This document shows positions 1-11,256 of a DNA stretch of 64,000 nt, piece by piece (the stretch's first letter is position 1; each line of letters begins with the position of its first letter). The DNA comes from Augochlora pura. Taxonomy: Eukaryota > Arthropoda > Insecta > Hymenoptera > Halictidae. The notes beneath the pieces were generated by a model. That model did no database searches. It saw only the letters and a list, made by a program, of their open reading frames with translations, and had not been told where the DNA came from. The position numbers and the translations under genes are program-made. The DNA is taken from contig NC_135776.1 of the NCBI RefSeq assembly GCF_028453695.1, positions 6,456,663 through 6,520,662 on the forward strand. Direction: 5' to 3'.

Positions 1-736
1 AAAAACTATTGTCTTATCAAGCACAATTTTTACACAACGCTCAGGAAAATCTCGAAGAGTATGATTGACCATGCGCGAATTTCCAAGATTTACCATGCGT
101 CTCGTAAAGCGAGTGTCACAGCAAACAGAGCGCTCGTACCGAAAAAGGGTTAAACTCTGGTCTCCGAGACAGCCTGGCAACGGCGCGCGCCCGGGCAACA
201 GGATACAATGTACTATGGTAATTTTATATCTCGTTAAGGGCGCGCATGCATCGTCGCGGTTGTAAATGAATTACAGTGCCAAGGTGGCGGCGGCGGCTCG
301 TCGTCGACGCGTCGACCGATTTCTGTGCACCTAACGCGATCCTTCTTCTATCGCTCGATCACACGTGCTCGACCGCGCGTGTTTCCTGATGCCGTATCCC
401 GAAGGAACCACGGAATACTAATCGACAATTCGGCGCAAAAAACCGGCGGACACCTGCCGACAAGACGAGACGTCGTGTTCCACGCGCGCTCGCGATACCG
501 GCGATCCGCCGAATTTTAAGATTCCCGCGTTACGGGAGTTTTACGAGCCGGCTTCGGGAAAACGAGGGGACCACGCCGTAAACGAAAGTGGACGATGGGG
601 AAATGGTAATGGGCACTCGAACGAGATCGTTCGAGGTGCTCTCGAGACTGAGAAACGCGCCGCATAATATAGCGGTGACTGGCAAACGCGGCGCATAATC
701 TGCCGATTAGGCGATCAGGAAATGCGTTATAATAAC
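1..736. other. unique GC-rich block, no gene recognised
   Basis: Mixed-composition sequence rich in CpG (for example around 180-200 and 290-500). The short open frames at 65-265 and 325-519 have no recognisable domain, no low-complexity bias and no flanking splice signals that I trust. I regard it as non-coding; a conserved non-coding element is possible but cannot be tested here. Confidence 0.4.
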
Positions 737-815
737 TTAACCCTTTGAAGTTTGAGACGCCGCTAGAATTGTTCTATCACGTTCAGAAATAAATTTTATA
801 TTAACAAAGTTCAGA
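737..815 (+). mobile_element. truncated left end of the TTAA MITE
   Basis: Begins TTAACCCTTTGAAGT and continues with a recognisable version of the left arm seen at 3529 (the GCCGCTAGAATTGTT segment matches GCACCGCTAAAATTGTT). Homology fades near 815 and no right end follows, so this is a degraded 5' fragment. Confidence 0.6.
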
Positions 816-930
816 TTTACATTGTATTAACAAAGCTCGGATACCGTGGCGTGCGCGAACCACTTGTCGAAAGCGTTCGAAGAGATTATCAGCGGCCGAA
901 TGATCGCTAATAAAGAGAGGCGAAACGTTA

Positions 931-1473
931 GAAGGAAAGAGGAAGAGAAAGACAAAAAAGAAAGAGAAAGAGAAAGAGAAAGACAAAAAAGAAAGAGAAA
1001 GAGAAAGACAAAAAAGAAAGAGACACAGAAATAGAAAGAGAAAGAGAAAGAGAAAAAAGAAAGAGAAAGAGAAAAAAGAAAGAGAAAGAGAAAAAAGAAA
1101 GAGAAAGACAAAAAAGAAAGAGAAAGAGAAAAAAGAAAGAGAAAGACAAAAAATAAAGAGAAAGAGAAAGGCAAAAAAGAAAGAGAAAGACAAAAAATAA
1201 AGAGAAAGAGAAAGGCAAAAAAGAAAGAGAAAGGCAAAAAAGAAAGAGAAAGAGGAAGACAAAAAAGAAAGAGACACAGAAATAGAAAGAGAAACAGAAA
1301 TAGAAAGAGAAACAGAAATAGAAAGAGAAACAGAAAGTGAAAGAGAAAGCCAAAATGAAAGAGAAAGAGAAAGACAAAAAAGAAAGAGAAAGAGAAAGAC
1401 AACAAAGAAAGAGAAAGCGAAAGAGAAAGACAACAAAGAAAGAGAAAGAGAAACAGAAAGAGAAAGAGAAAGA
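931..1473. repeat. ~540-bp homopurine GAAAGA/GACAAAAAA tract
   Basis: The + strand is almost wholly purine, built from AGAAAGAGAAAG and AAAGACAAAAAAG units with occasional single C or T interruptions. All six-frame products over it (Ser/Leu/Phe-rich on one strand, Lys/Glu/Arg-rich on the other) are simple-repeat translations, not proteins. Such a tract could form triplex (H-DNA) structure. Confidence 0.9.
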
Positions 1474-2139
1474 TGTCGACGTCGGCGGAGGAGTGAGAGA
1501 AGGCTTCGGCGCGGCGGTAGACAAAAGGGGGCGCGGGAAACGGCATGCGAGGCTGGCATTGGTAGGTAGCCGAATCACCGGTGCCCGTGGAGACCTGTTA
1601 TTAAGGTCAATGGGCTTAAAATGTTTCAACCGTCACGGTTCTTGACAGCAGTCTCGGCCACTCGCTGGTATCGCGCGCAAATATCCACCTTTCGGCCCGC
1701 GACCGACTGCTTCCTCGCCTCGCCTCTCGCCTCACTCGCCTCACTCGCCTCTTCTTCGACCGGCGCACCACCTTTTTCTCCACGCGACGGCGATGCGTTC
1801 TCCGCGCCGCGTTCCACCTGCGTCTTAAAACAGAGAACAGAGCGTCCTCTTGTTCTTCCGCCAAACGGCGTTCATCGATCTCCGGAGTCTGCTCCGTGGT
1901 AATTGCACGTAATCACACCCGTGGCCATTATGAGAGTCGGCGGTCGGCAGATGCGCATTTTTTCCGGCCTCCACTGTACCTCTCTCTCTCTCTTTCTTTA
2001 TGTGTCCGTATCTCTTGGCTCTTCACTCTTCGACTGGCTGTCTCTCGTTCTCTTTGTTCTTTCTCCTTCTTTGAACCTTTTCTGTCTTCGTCTTTTTCGA
2101 GGATTTCGCGTCTCTTACCTAAATTAACGAATATAAATT
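1474..2139. other. GC-rich block followed by pyrimidine-rich stretch
   Basis: 1474-1960 is GC-rich with CTCGCCTCA-type short repeats near 1716-1750. 1976-2112 is strongly pyrimidine-rich (CTCTCTCTCTTTCTTT). No gene recognised. Confidence 0.4.
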
Positions 2140-2870
2140 AAATATAATGAAATAACTATAAAGAAGCAAGTACAATAAATTGAATAATATTAAAGGGAAA
2201 TTGAAAGTATTCCAAAGAAAACAGTCGCAACTTCGAGATCGCATGATTTAGAAAAGAGCGTATCGTGTCGATAATATATTAACCTTGACATGATGAAATA
2301 ACTGTAAAATAGTAAATGTAATAATCTAAATATTAAAGTGAAAATTGTCCAAAGCGAACAATGTCTCTCGCGACCACGAAAGGGTTCCGAAGAGAGCAAA
2401 CGTGACTGCGAGATCACATGATTTATAAACGAGCGAATCGTATCGACAATATAATAATCTTGACACAATAAAATAACTATAAAAAAGCAAACATAATAAT
2501 CTAAATAAAATTGACGTGAAAATTGTCCAAAGCTTCGTGGACAATTTTTCTCGGCGGCCACCAAAGAGTTCCAAAGAGAGCAGACGCGACGATCCCCGTA
2601 TATAATAATAACCTAATAAAATAATATAATAACTATATATAATATATAATTATAATAACAACCTTGCCATAATAAAATAACTATAAAATAACAACTACAA
2701 CAAACTAAATAATATTAAAATAAAAATTGTCCAAAGCGTCTTGGACAATTTTTCTCACGGTCACCGAAAGGGTTCCAAAGAATTCCAAAAAGAGCAGACA
2801 CGACGATCTCCGTCGCCCCGCGAGATCGCATGATTTATAAACGAGCGGAATCGTGTCGACAAAAGCGACT
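2140..2870. repeat. diverged tandem array, ~175-205-bp units, about 4 copies
   Basis: The motif ATTGTCCAAAG recurs at about 2344, 2523 and 2727, and GAGATCRCATGATTTA at about 2236, 2410 and 2822. Each unit also carries an AAAATAACTATAAAA segment and GGGTTCC-AAGAGAGCA. In the later units GTCCAAAGCNTCNTGGAC forms a short inverted repeat. Unit spacing is 174-204 bp; the units are clearly diverged and the third is rearranged. Confidence 0.75.
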
Positions 2871-2945
2871 TTCCCGAAACAGATATTCGAGGGGTGATCC
2901 GGTGGAACTGAATTTTTCAGTCGCGCGAAGCGGAGATCCCGTCGG

Positions 2946-2990
2946 CAGAGAGAAAGAGTGAGAGTGAGAGAGAGAGAGAGAGAGAGAGAA
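2946..2990. repeat. (GA)n microsatellite
   Basis: Uninterrupted AG dinucleotides after a GTGAGAGTGAGAG lead-in. Confidence 0.95.
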
Positions 2991-3146
2991 GTAGAGCGTG
3001 GGAGGACTTTAATCTTCGCCGGTGAACGACGGGAAACCTCAATCCCTTTTCGTGGCCTTCAATCCCGTAGCTTGTCGCGCGTCGGCCGCGTGATTTCGAG
3101 ACATGTTCGGAGGGGCAAAAAGAAGCCACTCCGACAGATGTTCCGC

Positions 3147-3148
<2 letters not shown>

Positions 3149-3193
<45 letters not shown>
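3149..3193. repeat. (CT)n microsatellite, ~21 units
   Basis: Perfect CT dinucleotide run about 160 bp downstream of a (GA)n run, so the two form a potential long-range inverted pair. Confidence 0.95.
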
Positions 3194-3195
<2 letters not shown>

Positions 3196-3528
3196 GAGAA
3201 AGAGCCACTCGAGAAGAACTGGTAGCCATTTTAATGCCGGCGCTCCCTCCTCGACGGGGAAAACGAACGTCAAAATAATCGTTCGGCATAATGCGATCTC
3301 GAGTTGATCGAGACACGAACGCGTTTAACTCTTTCAGTCGCAGGATTTTCAGATCAAAAATAGACCCACGTTGCACAGGAATTTTATCAGATTTGAAATG
3401 AAACAAAATTGGTATATTTTTATTAACGAAGGTGTAACATCGTGTGAAAACATAACGAAATAGTAATAGTCAATTTAATTTGTTGTTATTGGGAGCGGCT
3501 CATAGGTGACAGCCACCGAGACGATCAT

Positions 3529-3768
3529 TTAACCCTTTGCACTCGAGTGGTGACTCTGAGGCACCGCTAAAATTGTTACGTTCCATTTTTTATATTATGA
3601 AAAATTAGATTTCGGAAATTATTGAAAATATAACTGTTGTTGCCCGAGTTGCAATATTCAATTTCATATGCGTAAAAAATACATTTTGTCATATAAAATG
3701 GAAGTGTTATATGTCAGAAAAGTTATTTTAAAATTACAGTTAAAATGGCTTCGAGTGCAAAGGGTTAA
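3529..3768 (+). mobile_element. piggyBac-like MITE, copy 1 (reference copy)
   Basis: A 240-bp element bounded by TTAA at 3529-3532 and 3765-3768, the target site typical of piggyBac transposons. The terminal inverted repeat including TTAA is 18 bp and perfect: TTAACCCTTTGCACTCGA at the left and its complement at the right. Inner sequence is AT-rich, has no open frame worth noting, and is shared with at least seven other copies here. It must be non-autonomous, depending on a piggyBac-type transposase encoded elsewhere. The superfamily call rests on the TTAA site and the CCCTTTGC start; no transposase is present to confirm it. Confidence 0.85.
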
Positions 3769-3774
3769 ATCGAG

Positions 3775-3935
3775 CGAGAGAATTATTTCGATATCATTTC
3801 ATCAGATTTATTGGTATCTGAAAAAATTATTGAAAATATAACCGCGAGTCGCAGAATTCAATTTCATACTTCTAAGTATACCAAGTTATGTAATAGAAAT
3901 TTCGTAAATCGGAAAACTGAATTTTGAGATTGTTG
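3775..3935 (+). mobile_element. diverged MITE-interior fragment
   Basis: The run CAGATTTATTGGTATCTGAAAAAATTATTG...AATATAACC...GAGTCGCAGAATTCAATTTCAT parallels the interior of the adjacent complete copy (GATTTCGGAAATTATTGAAAATATAACTG...GAGTTGCAATATTCAATTTCAT). No TTAA ends remain. AGACGATCATTTAA occurs both just before copy 1 (about 3520) and at about 3958, suggesting a local duplication or nested insertion. Confidence 0.45.
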
Positions 3936-4506
3936 TTTTTCTCGGCGATTTTCCATGGAGACGATCATTTAAATCAAGCGCAACCTGGGCAATTGAATTA
4001 AGCTCTCGCGTCCGAGTCGCGGCGGCGGTGTTATCAGCGACCTCGGCATCTTATTACCGATAAACGGTTTACGATATTTCTCGTCGAGCGCCCTGTAACC
4101 ATAAGCCCGCCACGGGGATTCATTCGTCCGCTGTCGTAACACGCCCGTGATTCTGGAAGCTGCCGCGCGATATTGTTATCTCCACGGAACGGGAAGCGGC
4201 GCGAGGTATCGCCGTGATATCTATGGATGCTGGGCATATTCCAGACGACGGATACCGTCTACTCGAATTGCGAGATTTCACGTTTCCGTGCAAAGGTCGA
4301 CGTGGCGACGACGACGGAATTTTATTGGATTTTTAAATATTTTGTCGAATTTCTTAATTCGGGCAAGCAAATTTTATTTTGTGGGAAATTTGTATGCAAA
4401 TTTGTGTTTTTTTAGATATTTGTATATACATGACACTTTTGTTGTAAATTCGTAGGTGCTCTTTGGTTTTATTAGGAATTTGTAATATTAACTTTATTAT
4501 AAATAC

Positions 4507-4590
4507 GAATTTTATTGGTTTTATTATAAATTCGAATTTTATTGGTTTTATTATAAATTCGAATTTTATTAGTTTTTATTAGAAATTTTA
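4507..4590. repeat. 27-bp tandem repeat x3
   Basis: Unit GAATTTTATTGGTTTTATTA plus TAAATTC begins at 4507, 4534 and 4561. Confidence 0.85.
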
Positions 4591-4844
4591 ATATGAATTT
4601 AAGCTTTCTAGTAAGTTAGTGTATGAATTTACACGGAATTGTAAATTTGTCTAAAAATTTAAGAATTATTACAAATTGTACTTAACTGTACTGTTGATGT
4701 TGTAATTTAGTATTTTAATTTATTATAGTATTTATTATAGAATTCATGTGATTTTCTATCGTATTTAAATCATCGGAATTGACTTGAATACTTTTCTCAT
4801 AGATATATGAGGTTTATACAATTTATTAAATATATAAATTCCGT

Positions 4845-5320
4845 AACAGATATGAAATTAGTAAAATTAGTAAAATCTATAATATTTATAAAAACTATAA
4901 AATCGATAGGATTTTTAAAATCTATCAAATCTGTGAGACTGTAAAATGTATAAAATCGATGAAATTTATAAAATTTATAATGTCTTTAAAATCTATAATA
5001 TATATATGAAATCGATGAAATTTATAAAACCTATAAAATTGATAAAATCTATAAAATTTATAGATCCTATAAAATTGGTAAAATCTATAAAATCTATAGA
5101 ACCTATAAAATTGATAAAATCTATAAAATCTATAAAACGTACAAAATCTACAAGACTATGAAATTATAAAACTTGTAAATTAATCATGAAATTTATAAAA
5201 TTGATAAAATCTATAAAATTTATAGATTCTATAAAATAGGTAAAATCTCTAAAATCATGAAATTTATAAAACCTATAAAATCTATAAAATATATAAAATC
5301 GATAAAACATAGCAATTACC
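4845..5320. repeat. ATAAAATCT-type short-unit array
   Basis: Degenerate 9-10-bp units (ATAAAATCT, ATAAAATTG, AGAACCT) fill the interval. The Ile/Lys-rich frame at 4946-5161 is its translation and not a gene. Confidence 0.85.
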
Positions 5321-5649
5321 AATAAATAATCTGCAGAGCATTAGCCGTTCCTCGAAGCGCCAGAGTGGCGTGCCGTATCAGATGAATCGAAAGTGGCAAA
5401 GGTGGCGAGGCGAGCCGCGAAATCAGGGAGCTGATTTGTTTCCACCGTGAAGATCGATCACTGGCTTAATGTCCTGATAGGAGATCAAGGACATAATGAC
5501 ACCCAGCGGACAGGACGATAAGACGGTGCCTGAACTTCCAAGCAAGCTCCACACGATTACCAGGTTTTTGTTGCCGGAGGTTGGATCGGGGATAGGTCGA
5601 CGGTGGCTAATCCTATTGTAGAGGGTATAATTGGATCGGTTCACCCCTC

Positions 5650-5694
<45 letters not shown>

Positions 5695-5960
5695 TTTCTG
5701 CTCTCACCCTCATTCTCGTGTCCACTTCATTCGTTTCCCCATGTAACCAGGACAATATGTATAGTCCGATGGCAACTCGTCTTTCGGCAGCGATGGGCTA
5801 AATGCCTCTTCGTCTAAGCCTCGATGTCCTGGCTAACTTCGTTAGACGTCCTTTCCGGATCATTCAGGCATCACGATTGGACGACGGCCAGTCATTGGCG
5901 AATCAATTTCTTGGGGACGGTTCGCCTAATGGGGTTCGGTTTATATTCTTTGGAAAATTG
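5321..5960. other. unique block of balanced composition with (TC)n(AC)n
   Basis: Contains TC then AC dinucleotides at 5646-5695. On the minus strand an open frame (5423-5755) ends in a non-repetitive stretch with residues NKNLVIVWSLLGSSG and VIMSLISYQDIKP, preceded by microsatellite-encoded Arg/Glu. I do not recognise the protein; it lacks a convincing start and splice signals. It is the least repeat-like frame in the left half, but coding status is doubtful. Confidence 0.25.
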
Positions 5961-6214
5961 TCTGCTTTATAGAAAACTGTTTTGTGAGTTCTTGCCATTT
6001 TTAATTATTTCACGTAATCTTTTGCTATTTGGACGCATTTGTGATGAGAATAGAATGATGAAGATTGTGTATGTAAGACTGTTATGATGTGACTATTTCA
6101 TCATTTAGTTATTTAATCATTTGTTTCGTAAGGTACTGTAGTCAAGTAATAACTAGGGTATGTTTCTTTAGCTGTAACAAGAAAATTCATACTAAATTGT
6201 GTTAATTTTTTTGT

Positions 6215-6870
6215 GAAATATTGAGATGTACGTTTTATTCGTGGGATCATTAGGAATCATTTGAGACCAAGAATGTCAATTTTGAGCCAATAGTTTACAA
6301 ATTATACACATTTTTCTACATACGTATTTCCTACCATTTTCATCACTATTGACTTTTCAATGTTTCAATTGTAATATTGCTTTAACAAATTATGACTAAT
6401 GATAATTTTGAAATTCTGAGATACACATTTGATGCATAGGATTATTACAATTATTTTGAGACCTCAAATGTCAATTTTGAGCCCTTGCTTCACGAATTAC
6501 AAAAAATTTTTCTACTTACGTATTCTCTACCATTTTCATCGCTACTGACCTCTCAGTGTTTCGTCTATTATTACATTTTTACAAGTCAAATAGCATTAAC
6601 TATAAAAATTCTAAAATACCCATTCAACGCGCAGAATCATTAGGATTATTCTGAGACCTCAAATATCAATTTTGAGCCATTGGATCACAAATTACACAAA
6701 TTTTTCTAGTTTCTAATTTCCAACCTCTCATCGCTCTCCACATTTTCATACTCCCGCAGCAATTTTCCCTCTAAAAAACCATAATCAACGATAACCATTA
6801 ACTTCTAAGATATACATTCCACACTTACAATCTCCACAATCATTCCAACTCCACCATTGTCAACTTCTAC
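6215..6870. repeat. diverged tandem array, ~193-bp unit, about 3.5 copies
   Basis: The segment GAGATRYACRTTT...CAATTTTGAGCC...TTTTTCTACWTACGTATT...CCATTTTCATC recurs with starts near 6224, 6418, 6611 and 6803. Units are much diverged, indicating an old array. The + strand turns from T-rich in the first units to A/C-rich in the last. Confidence 0.75.
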
Positions 6871-7199
6871 CCCGACAACTCCCCCTCCTTTAATAAATCA
6901 AATTTTATTAGATTTAAATTTAGATTTAACCTTAGCTCGTGCTTTACTCAATTGTTTTATTATTTATTAAAGCAAACAATTAAAGTGAAAGTGTGTTTAT
7001 ACAATATATTAAGAAAAGAATATATGTTATTATAAAGAATATATGTTATATATAGATATCCGGAAAAAATATATATTAAGAGAAAATCGTAATTTAGTTA
7101 CGAAAAACTTTATTTGCGCAAAATCCTGCCGTATCTAAAAGGTTAATAAATCCGACAACGCGAAAGCCTTAAATTTAACAAAAATACCATCCTACACTC

Positions 7200-7851
7200 A
7201 AAAAGCGGCCGCAAAGTGGCCGATAATCGCCGCCCCTTAATCGCGTCGGCCAAAACACGTCCGACTGAAATAAACCGGCGCATCACCGAAACAAATCTGA
7301 TGATCGATCGCCGTAGATGTATAATACCGTTGAAAGATAACGTTCGACATTAATTACACATTATGGGCATTAGTGCTTGAACCGGAATGGATACTCCGTT
7401 ATTAATCTTGTTAACCGATCTGGCCGTGTCCGGGCTTGTATCGAGCCGCGTAATTCATAAACTAAATCTCGTATAACGAACGTGGACCAGAGCAGAGACC
7501 AGAGACCAGAGCGGAGACCAGAGCAGAGCGTTTTACAGCGTCGTCCACGTCCCACTACATATAACGAGCCACGGTTTAACTATAAACACCGTTAGATAAG
7601 TTATTCTCTATGCTCCCTGACCCGAATGCTTGATTACGGTCTCGTTACGCGCTACTGTCGTCGTAAAAGCGAAACGAATGTAACCCAATGTCGCAATAAA
7701 TTGTAACGGAGCGACTGTTACACGATCCCGGACGAACGCGCGCCGCAGTAAAACCAAGCGCTCGAATTATCTCTTATCCCGGCCGATGTTATTCGTATCG
7801 ATGCATCGACGCGTTTGCTGAGATTCGGAGGCGTGGGATCGCGGGAAAGGG
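7200..7851. other. GC-rich unique block
   Basis: CpG-rich sequence with a short CAGAGCAGAGACCAGAGACC-type repeat at 7488-7530. It ends in GGGAAAGGGTTAACCCTTT, where a TIR-like half abuts the MITE that starts at 7852. No gene seen. Confidence 0.4.
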
Positions 7852-8138
7852 TTAACCCTTTGCGATCGAGTGGCGACCGCGCGGCACCATTGAAATGGTC
7901 GCGACGCGTGCCGAAATTATTTTTACAGTTATCGACCGAGTTTAGATTTAAGAAATTGTTGAAAGGGTAACTGTTATATGAGTCACGAGACTCCATTCCA
8001 TTTGCATAAAATAAATATTGTTACATAAAATAAATATTGTTACATAAAATAAATATTGTTACATAAAATGGAGACACTAGAAGCGAGAAAAGTTATTTCA
8101 GATTTCTATTTGAAATGGCTTCAAGTGCAAAGGGTTAA
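7852..8138 (+). mobile_element. piggyBac-like MITE, copy 2, with internal expansion
   Basis: TTAA at 7852-7855 and 8135-8138, with ends TTAACCCTTTGCGATCGA and TCAAGTGCAAAGGGTTAA. It is 287 bp, about 47 bp longer than copy 1, largely because a 19-bp unit (CATAAAATAAATATTGTTA) is repeated three times from 8005 to 8061. The 92-residue minus-strand frame over it has no meaning. Confidence 0.85.
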
Positions 8139-8448
8139 TCGCTCGAGTGCCACGCGTCTTTGCTGTTCGACCGTACAAAAGTGCCAAGGCTGCGCTTTTT
8201 AGCTTGTTTTATTCCCTTTCTAAAAATTCCAGGCGGCGCGATGGCGCTTGTCTTTTATTCTCCGATTAAAAATGCCAAGGAGCTCTGTCACTCTATTCTA
8301 TACAGTGATCTGTGATTTTGTCAAATATTCGACTGAAATTAAAAATCGCTCTTTCACCAGCTGCCTCGTTCTTTTACTTTAACCTAAAAATGAATGAAAA
8401 TAAAAATCAACCGTGTCATTGAACAATCCTATCACATACTAAACAATG

Positions 8449-8990
8449 TATAAGAAATACAAATGTATAACAAATACAAATATATAACAAATACAAATGT
8501 ATAACAAATACAAATGTATAACAAATGCAAATATATAACAAATACAAATATATAACAAATATAAATGTATAACAAATACATATATATATAACAAATACAA
8601 ATGTATAACAAATACAAATGTATAACAAATACAAATATATAACAAATACAAATGTATAACAAATATAAATGTATAACAAATACATATATATAACAAATAC
8701 AAATATATAACAAATACAAATGTACAACAAATACAAATGTACAACAAATACAAATATATAACAAATACAAATGTATAACAAATTCAAATATATAACAAAT
8801 ATAAATGTATAACAAATACATATATATAACAAATACAAATATATAACAAGTACAAATGTACAACAAATACAAATGTACAACAAATACAAATATATAACAA
8901 ATACAAATATATAACAAGTACAAATATATTACAAATACATATTGTATAACAAGTACAAATATATAACAAATACAAATAGTGTAACAAAAT
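8449..8990. repeat. 17-bp satellite, about 30 units
   Basis: Unit ACAAATACAAATGTATA with variants TATATA, GTACA and occasional ATAAATG. The Tyr/Ile/Cys/Phe-rich frames on the minus strand (up to 206 residues) arise because 17 is not a multiple of 3, so several frames stay open. They are not genes. Confidence 0.95.
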
Positions 8991-9059
8991 TTAACAAAAA
9001 ACACGCTCTCCTTAAAAATAAAGAAGAAAATCGACGATTCAGAAATGTACACCTAATCG

Positions 9060-9950
9060 ACTATTAGAAAATTATCAAAGCCGGCCGATTTGTTAACGAA
9101 AATTGTCCCCGGCCCCGCGGCGGTCGATAAATTGGTTGTGGAACGAACCGGCGACAAATTCGCAGGTTTTCAGCAGGAATTCGCGCGGCCGTTTACAAAG
9201 CCGATTACCGGTGGAGGAGCCTCTCTCGTCAGCGTCGCCGGGCGGCTCGTATTTTATCGTTTGCCGAAAACGGTGAGGAAGGGCGAGGAAGGGTGGTGAG
9301 GCGAGGAGAAGGGCCGATGCGATCGATCCAAATAATATCTGATTATCATACCGATGCCGGGGCACATAACCGTGGCTCGATTAGCTCCGGGCGACGCGTT
9401 TACGTATAAATTATTCGTCACTGCCGTAATTATTTCCACCGTGATCGTGCGTGTCGCTTCCATGAACGGTGGCTGATTTGAATATTTCGAAAGCGGTCTT
9501 TCGTTTAGACCGACGGACACGTAGTTATTAAAGTTATATACCTACCCCCTGCCTCCTCCCTCTCTCCCTTCCTCTCTCTCTCTCTCTCTCTCTCGATCTC
9601 TCGATCTTTCGATCTCTCTCTCTCCTTCCTCCACCGTAGATCCAACGGTGTACACACGCCGAGAGAAAAAAAAAGGGATCGGAATAAATTACAGAGTACA
9701 AGGGCGCGCGGATCCTTGCTTGCCGCGCCGCGGCATCCGTGGAATGCAAATTGTTCAATTGCGAGCGCGTTTTGCAATCGGACTTTGTACCTTCCATTTT
9801 CTGTTTAATTAACCGAAGCGGTTCGGATCGACCCGACGACGGATCTCGGATAACTGCGCGGAGACACGCTGCTGTTGCTGTTATAGTGGTTTGTCTGATC
9901 TCTTTGCGCGTTTTATGAGGCGATATGGTCGTGTGAAACGGCGGAGTTAG
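9060..9950. other. GC-rich unique block with (CT)n
   Basis: CpG-rich sequence with a CT/CGATCT microsatellite at 9556-9625. The frame at 9090-9299 (+) is non-repetitive but unrecognised and without supporting signals. Right of the block the + strand becomes G/T-rich. Confidence 0.4.
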
Positions 9951-9989
9951 GGTATTGTTATTTCATATTTGATTTGTTGGAAGCGGAGA

Positions 9990-10440
9990 TGGAGTTCTTG
10001 AAATGGGAGGAATTTCTTGGAGTTGGTGACGGATGGAGTTTTAAGAATTATTAAGTGATGAATTTTTGAGGATTGGCGAAAGAAGAGGAAATTCTTGAAA
10101 TTGGCGAAAGATGGAATTTTAAGAATTATTAACAGATGAATTTTTGAAGATTGGTGAGAGAAGGAGAATCTTTTGAAATTATTGAAAGAATTTCTTTGAA
10201 TTATCGAAAGGGAAATTTCTTGAAATTATTGAAAGGATTTCTTTGAATTATTGAAAAGAATTCTTTTAAATTATTGAAAGGATTTCTATAAATTATCGAA
10301 AGAATTTTTTTATATTAATGAAGGAATTTCTTGAAATTATTGAAAGAATTTCTTTGAATTATTGAAAAGATTTCTTTTAAATTATTGAAAGGATTTCTTT
10401 AAATTATTGAAAAGATTCCTTTAAATTATTAGAAAAAAAA
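9990..10440. repeat. short-unit array AATTATTGAAAGGATTTCTTT
   Basis: Diverged copies of a roughly 20-33-bp unit GAAATTATTGAAAGGATTTC fill the interval. G exceeds C strongly on the + strand at its left edge. Confidence 0.75.
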
Positions 10441-11020
10441 GTATATTTTCCAAAGTTAATTCGCAATTTCGTATTAATTTACGACGAAAATGAAGAAATA
10501 GAATTACCTTTATTCTACAGAACGATCCACAGTTTAATTATTACTAGACTGTAGCTCATTATAATCGAAGTAGAATATAATAATTTACAAATAATTTACT
10601 AGAAATTGTAGTAAATTTATCTACTATATTACAATATTACTATCACTTACAATAAAATTATTACGTCATTGCGAACACAGTTATTATAACTTCCACAATA
10701 AAATTACTTAGTATAAAGACTTAAATAAGATTATTATATCACTCCTAACAAAATTATTATAACTTCCACGATAAAATGGAAGCTCACAATAAAAAAATTT
10801 CCAAAATCGCTTAAAATTATTAATTACCATACCCATACCAAATAACCTACACCAAAGCGACTACTAAAATATAAATTATAATAAAACCTTGACATAACCT
10901 TAACAAACCACGCTTAACCATCTAAATAAAAACAGTTTCTCCGGGATCATTGAACAAACATAGGAACAGTTACCGAATCGCGCTAATAAAGTCAATAAAT
11001 ATCGGCCTCCGGCAAGGGGT
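10441..11020. other. AT-rich, A/C-skewed spacer
   Basis: No unit repeat or gene visible. It is the A/C-rich half of the AT interval that began at 9950. Confidence 0.4.
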
Positions 11021-11256
11021 TAATTATGCGAGAATTCCTTAATTAGATTATTCCCAACACCGCTCGGTCGGTTTCGAGACTGTCCATTCCCATGGACCGC
11101 CTATGGCGGCCGCGCGCTCTGCCTACACCGTGTAATTGATGGACCGGAAGGGAACTCTCTGTTTAATAAGGTTGCTTAGGCTAAACGAGTAGAAGTCGGC
11201 CGGTTTCACATTCCGCGGAGGTTTCCTAAGACGATTTCCTTGTATATTGTATCCGT

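Noticed and set aside
801..1645. Ser/Leu/Phe-rich minus-strand frames of 233-252 residues
   Set aside because: Translations of the homopurine tract at 931-1473; several frames are open at once.
2105..2125. Minus-strand TAG/GTAAGAG junction
   Set aside because: Poor pyrimidine tract; number of such matches is about that expected by chance.
8449..8990. Regular array that could be mistaken for CRISPR
   Set aside because: No unique spacers; unit is 17 bp and continuous; eukaryotic context.
8416..9052. Tyr/Ile/Cys/Phe-rich frames up to 206 residues resembling membrane proteins
   Set aside because: Products of a 17-bp satellite open in all three minus frames.
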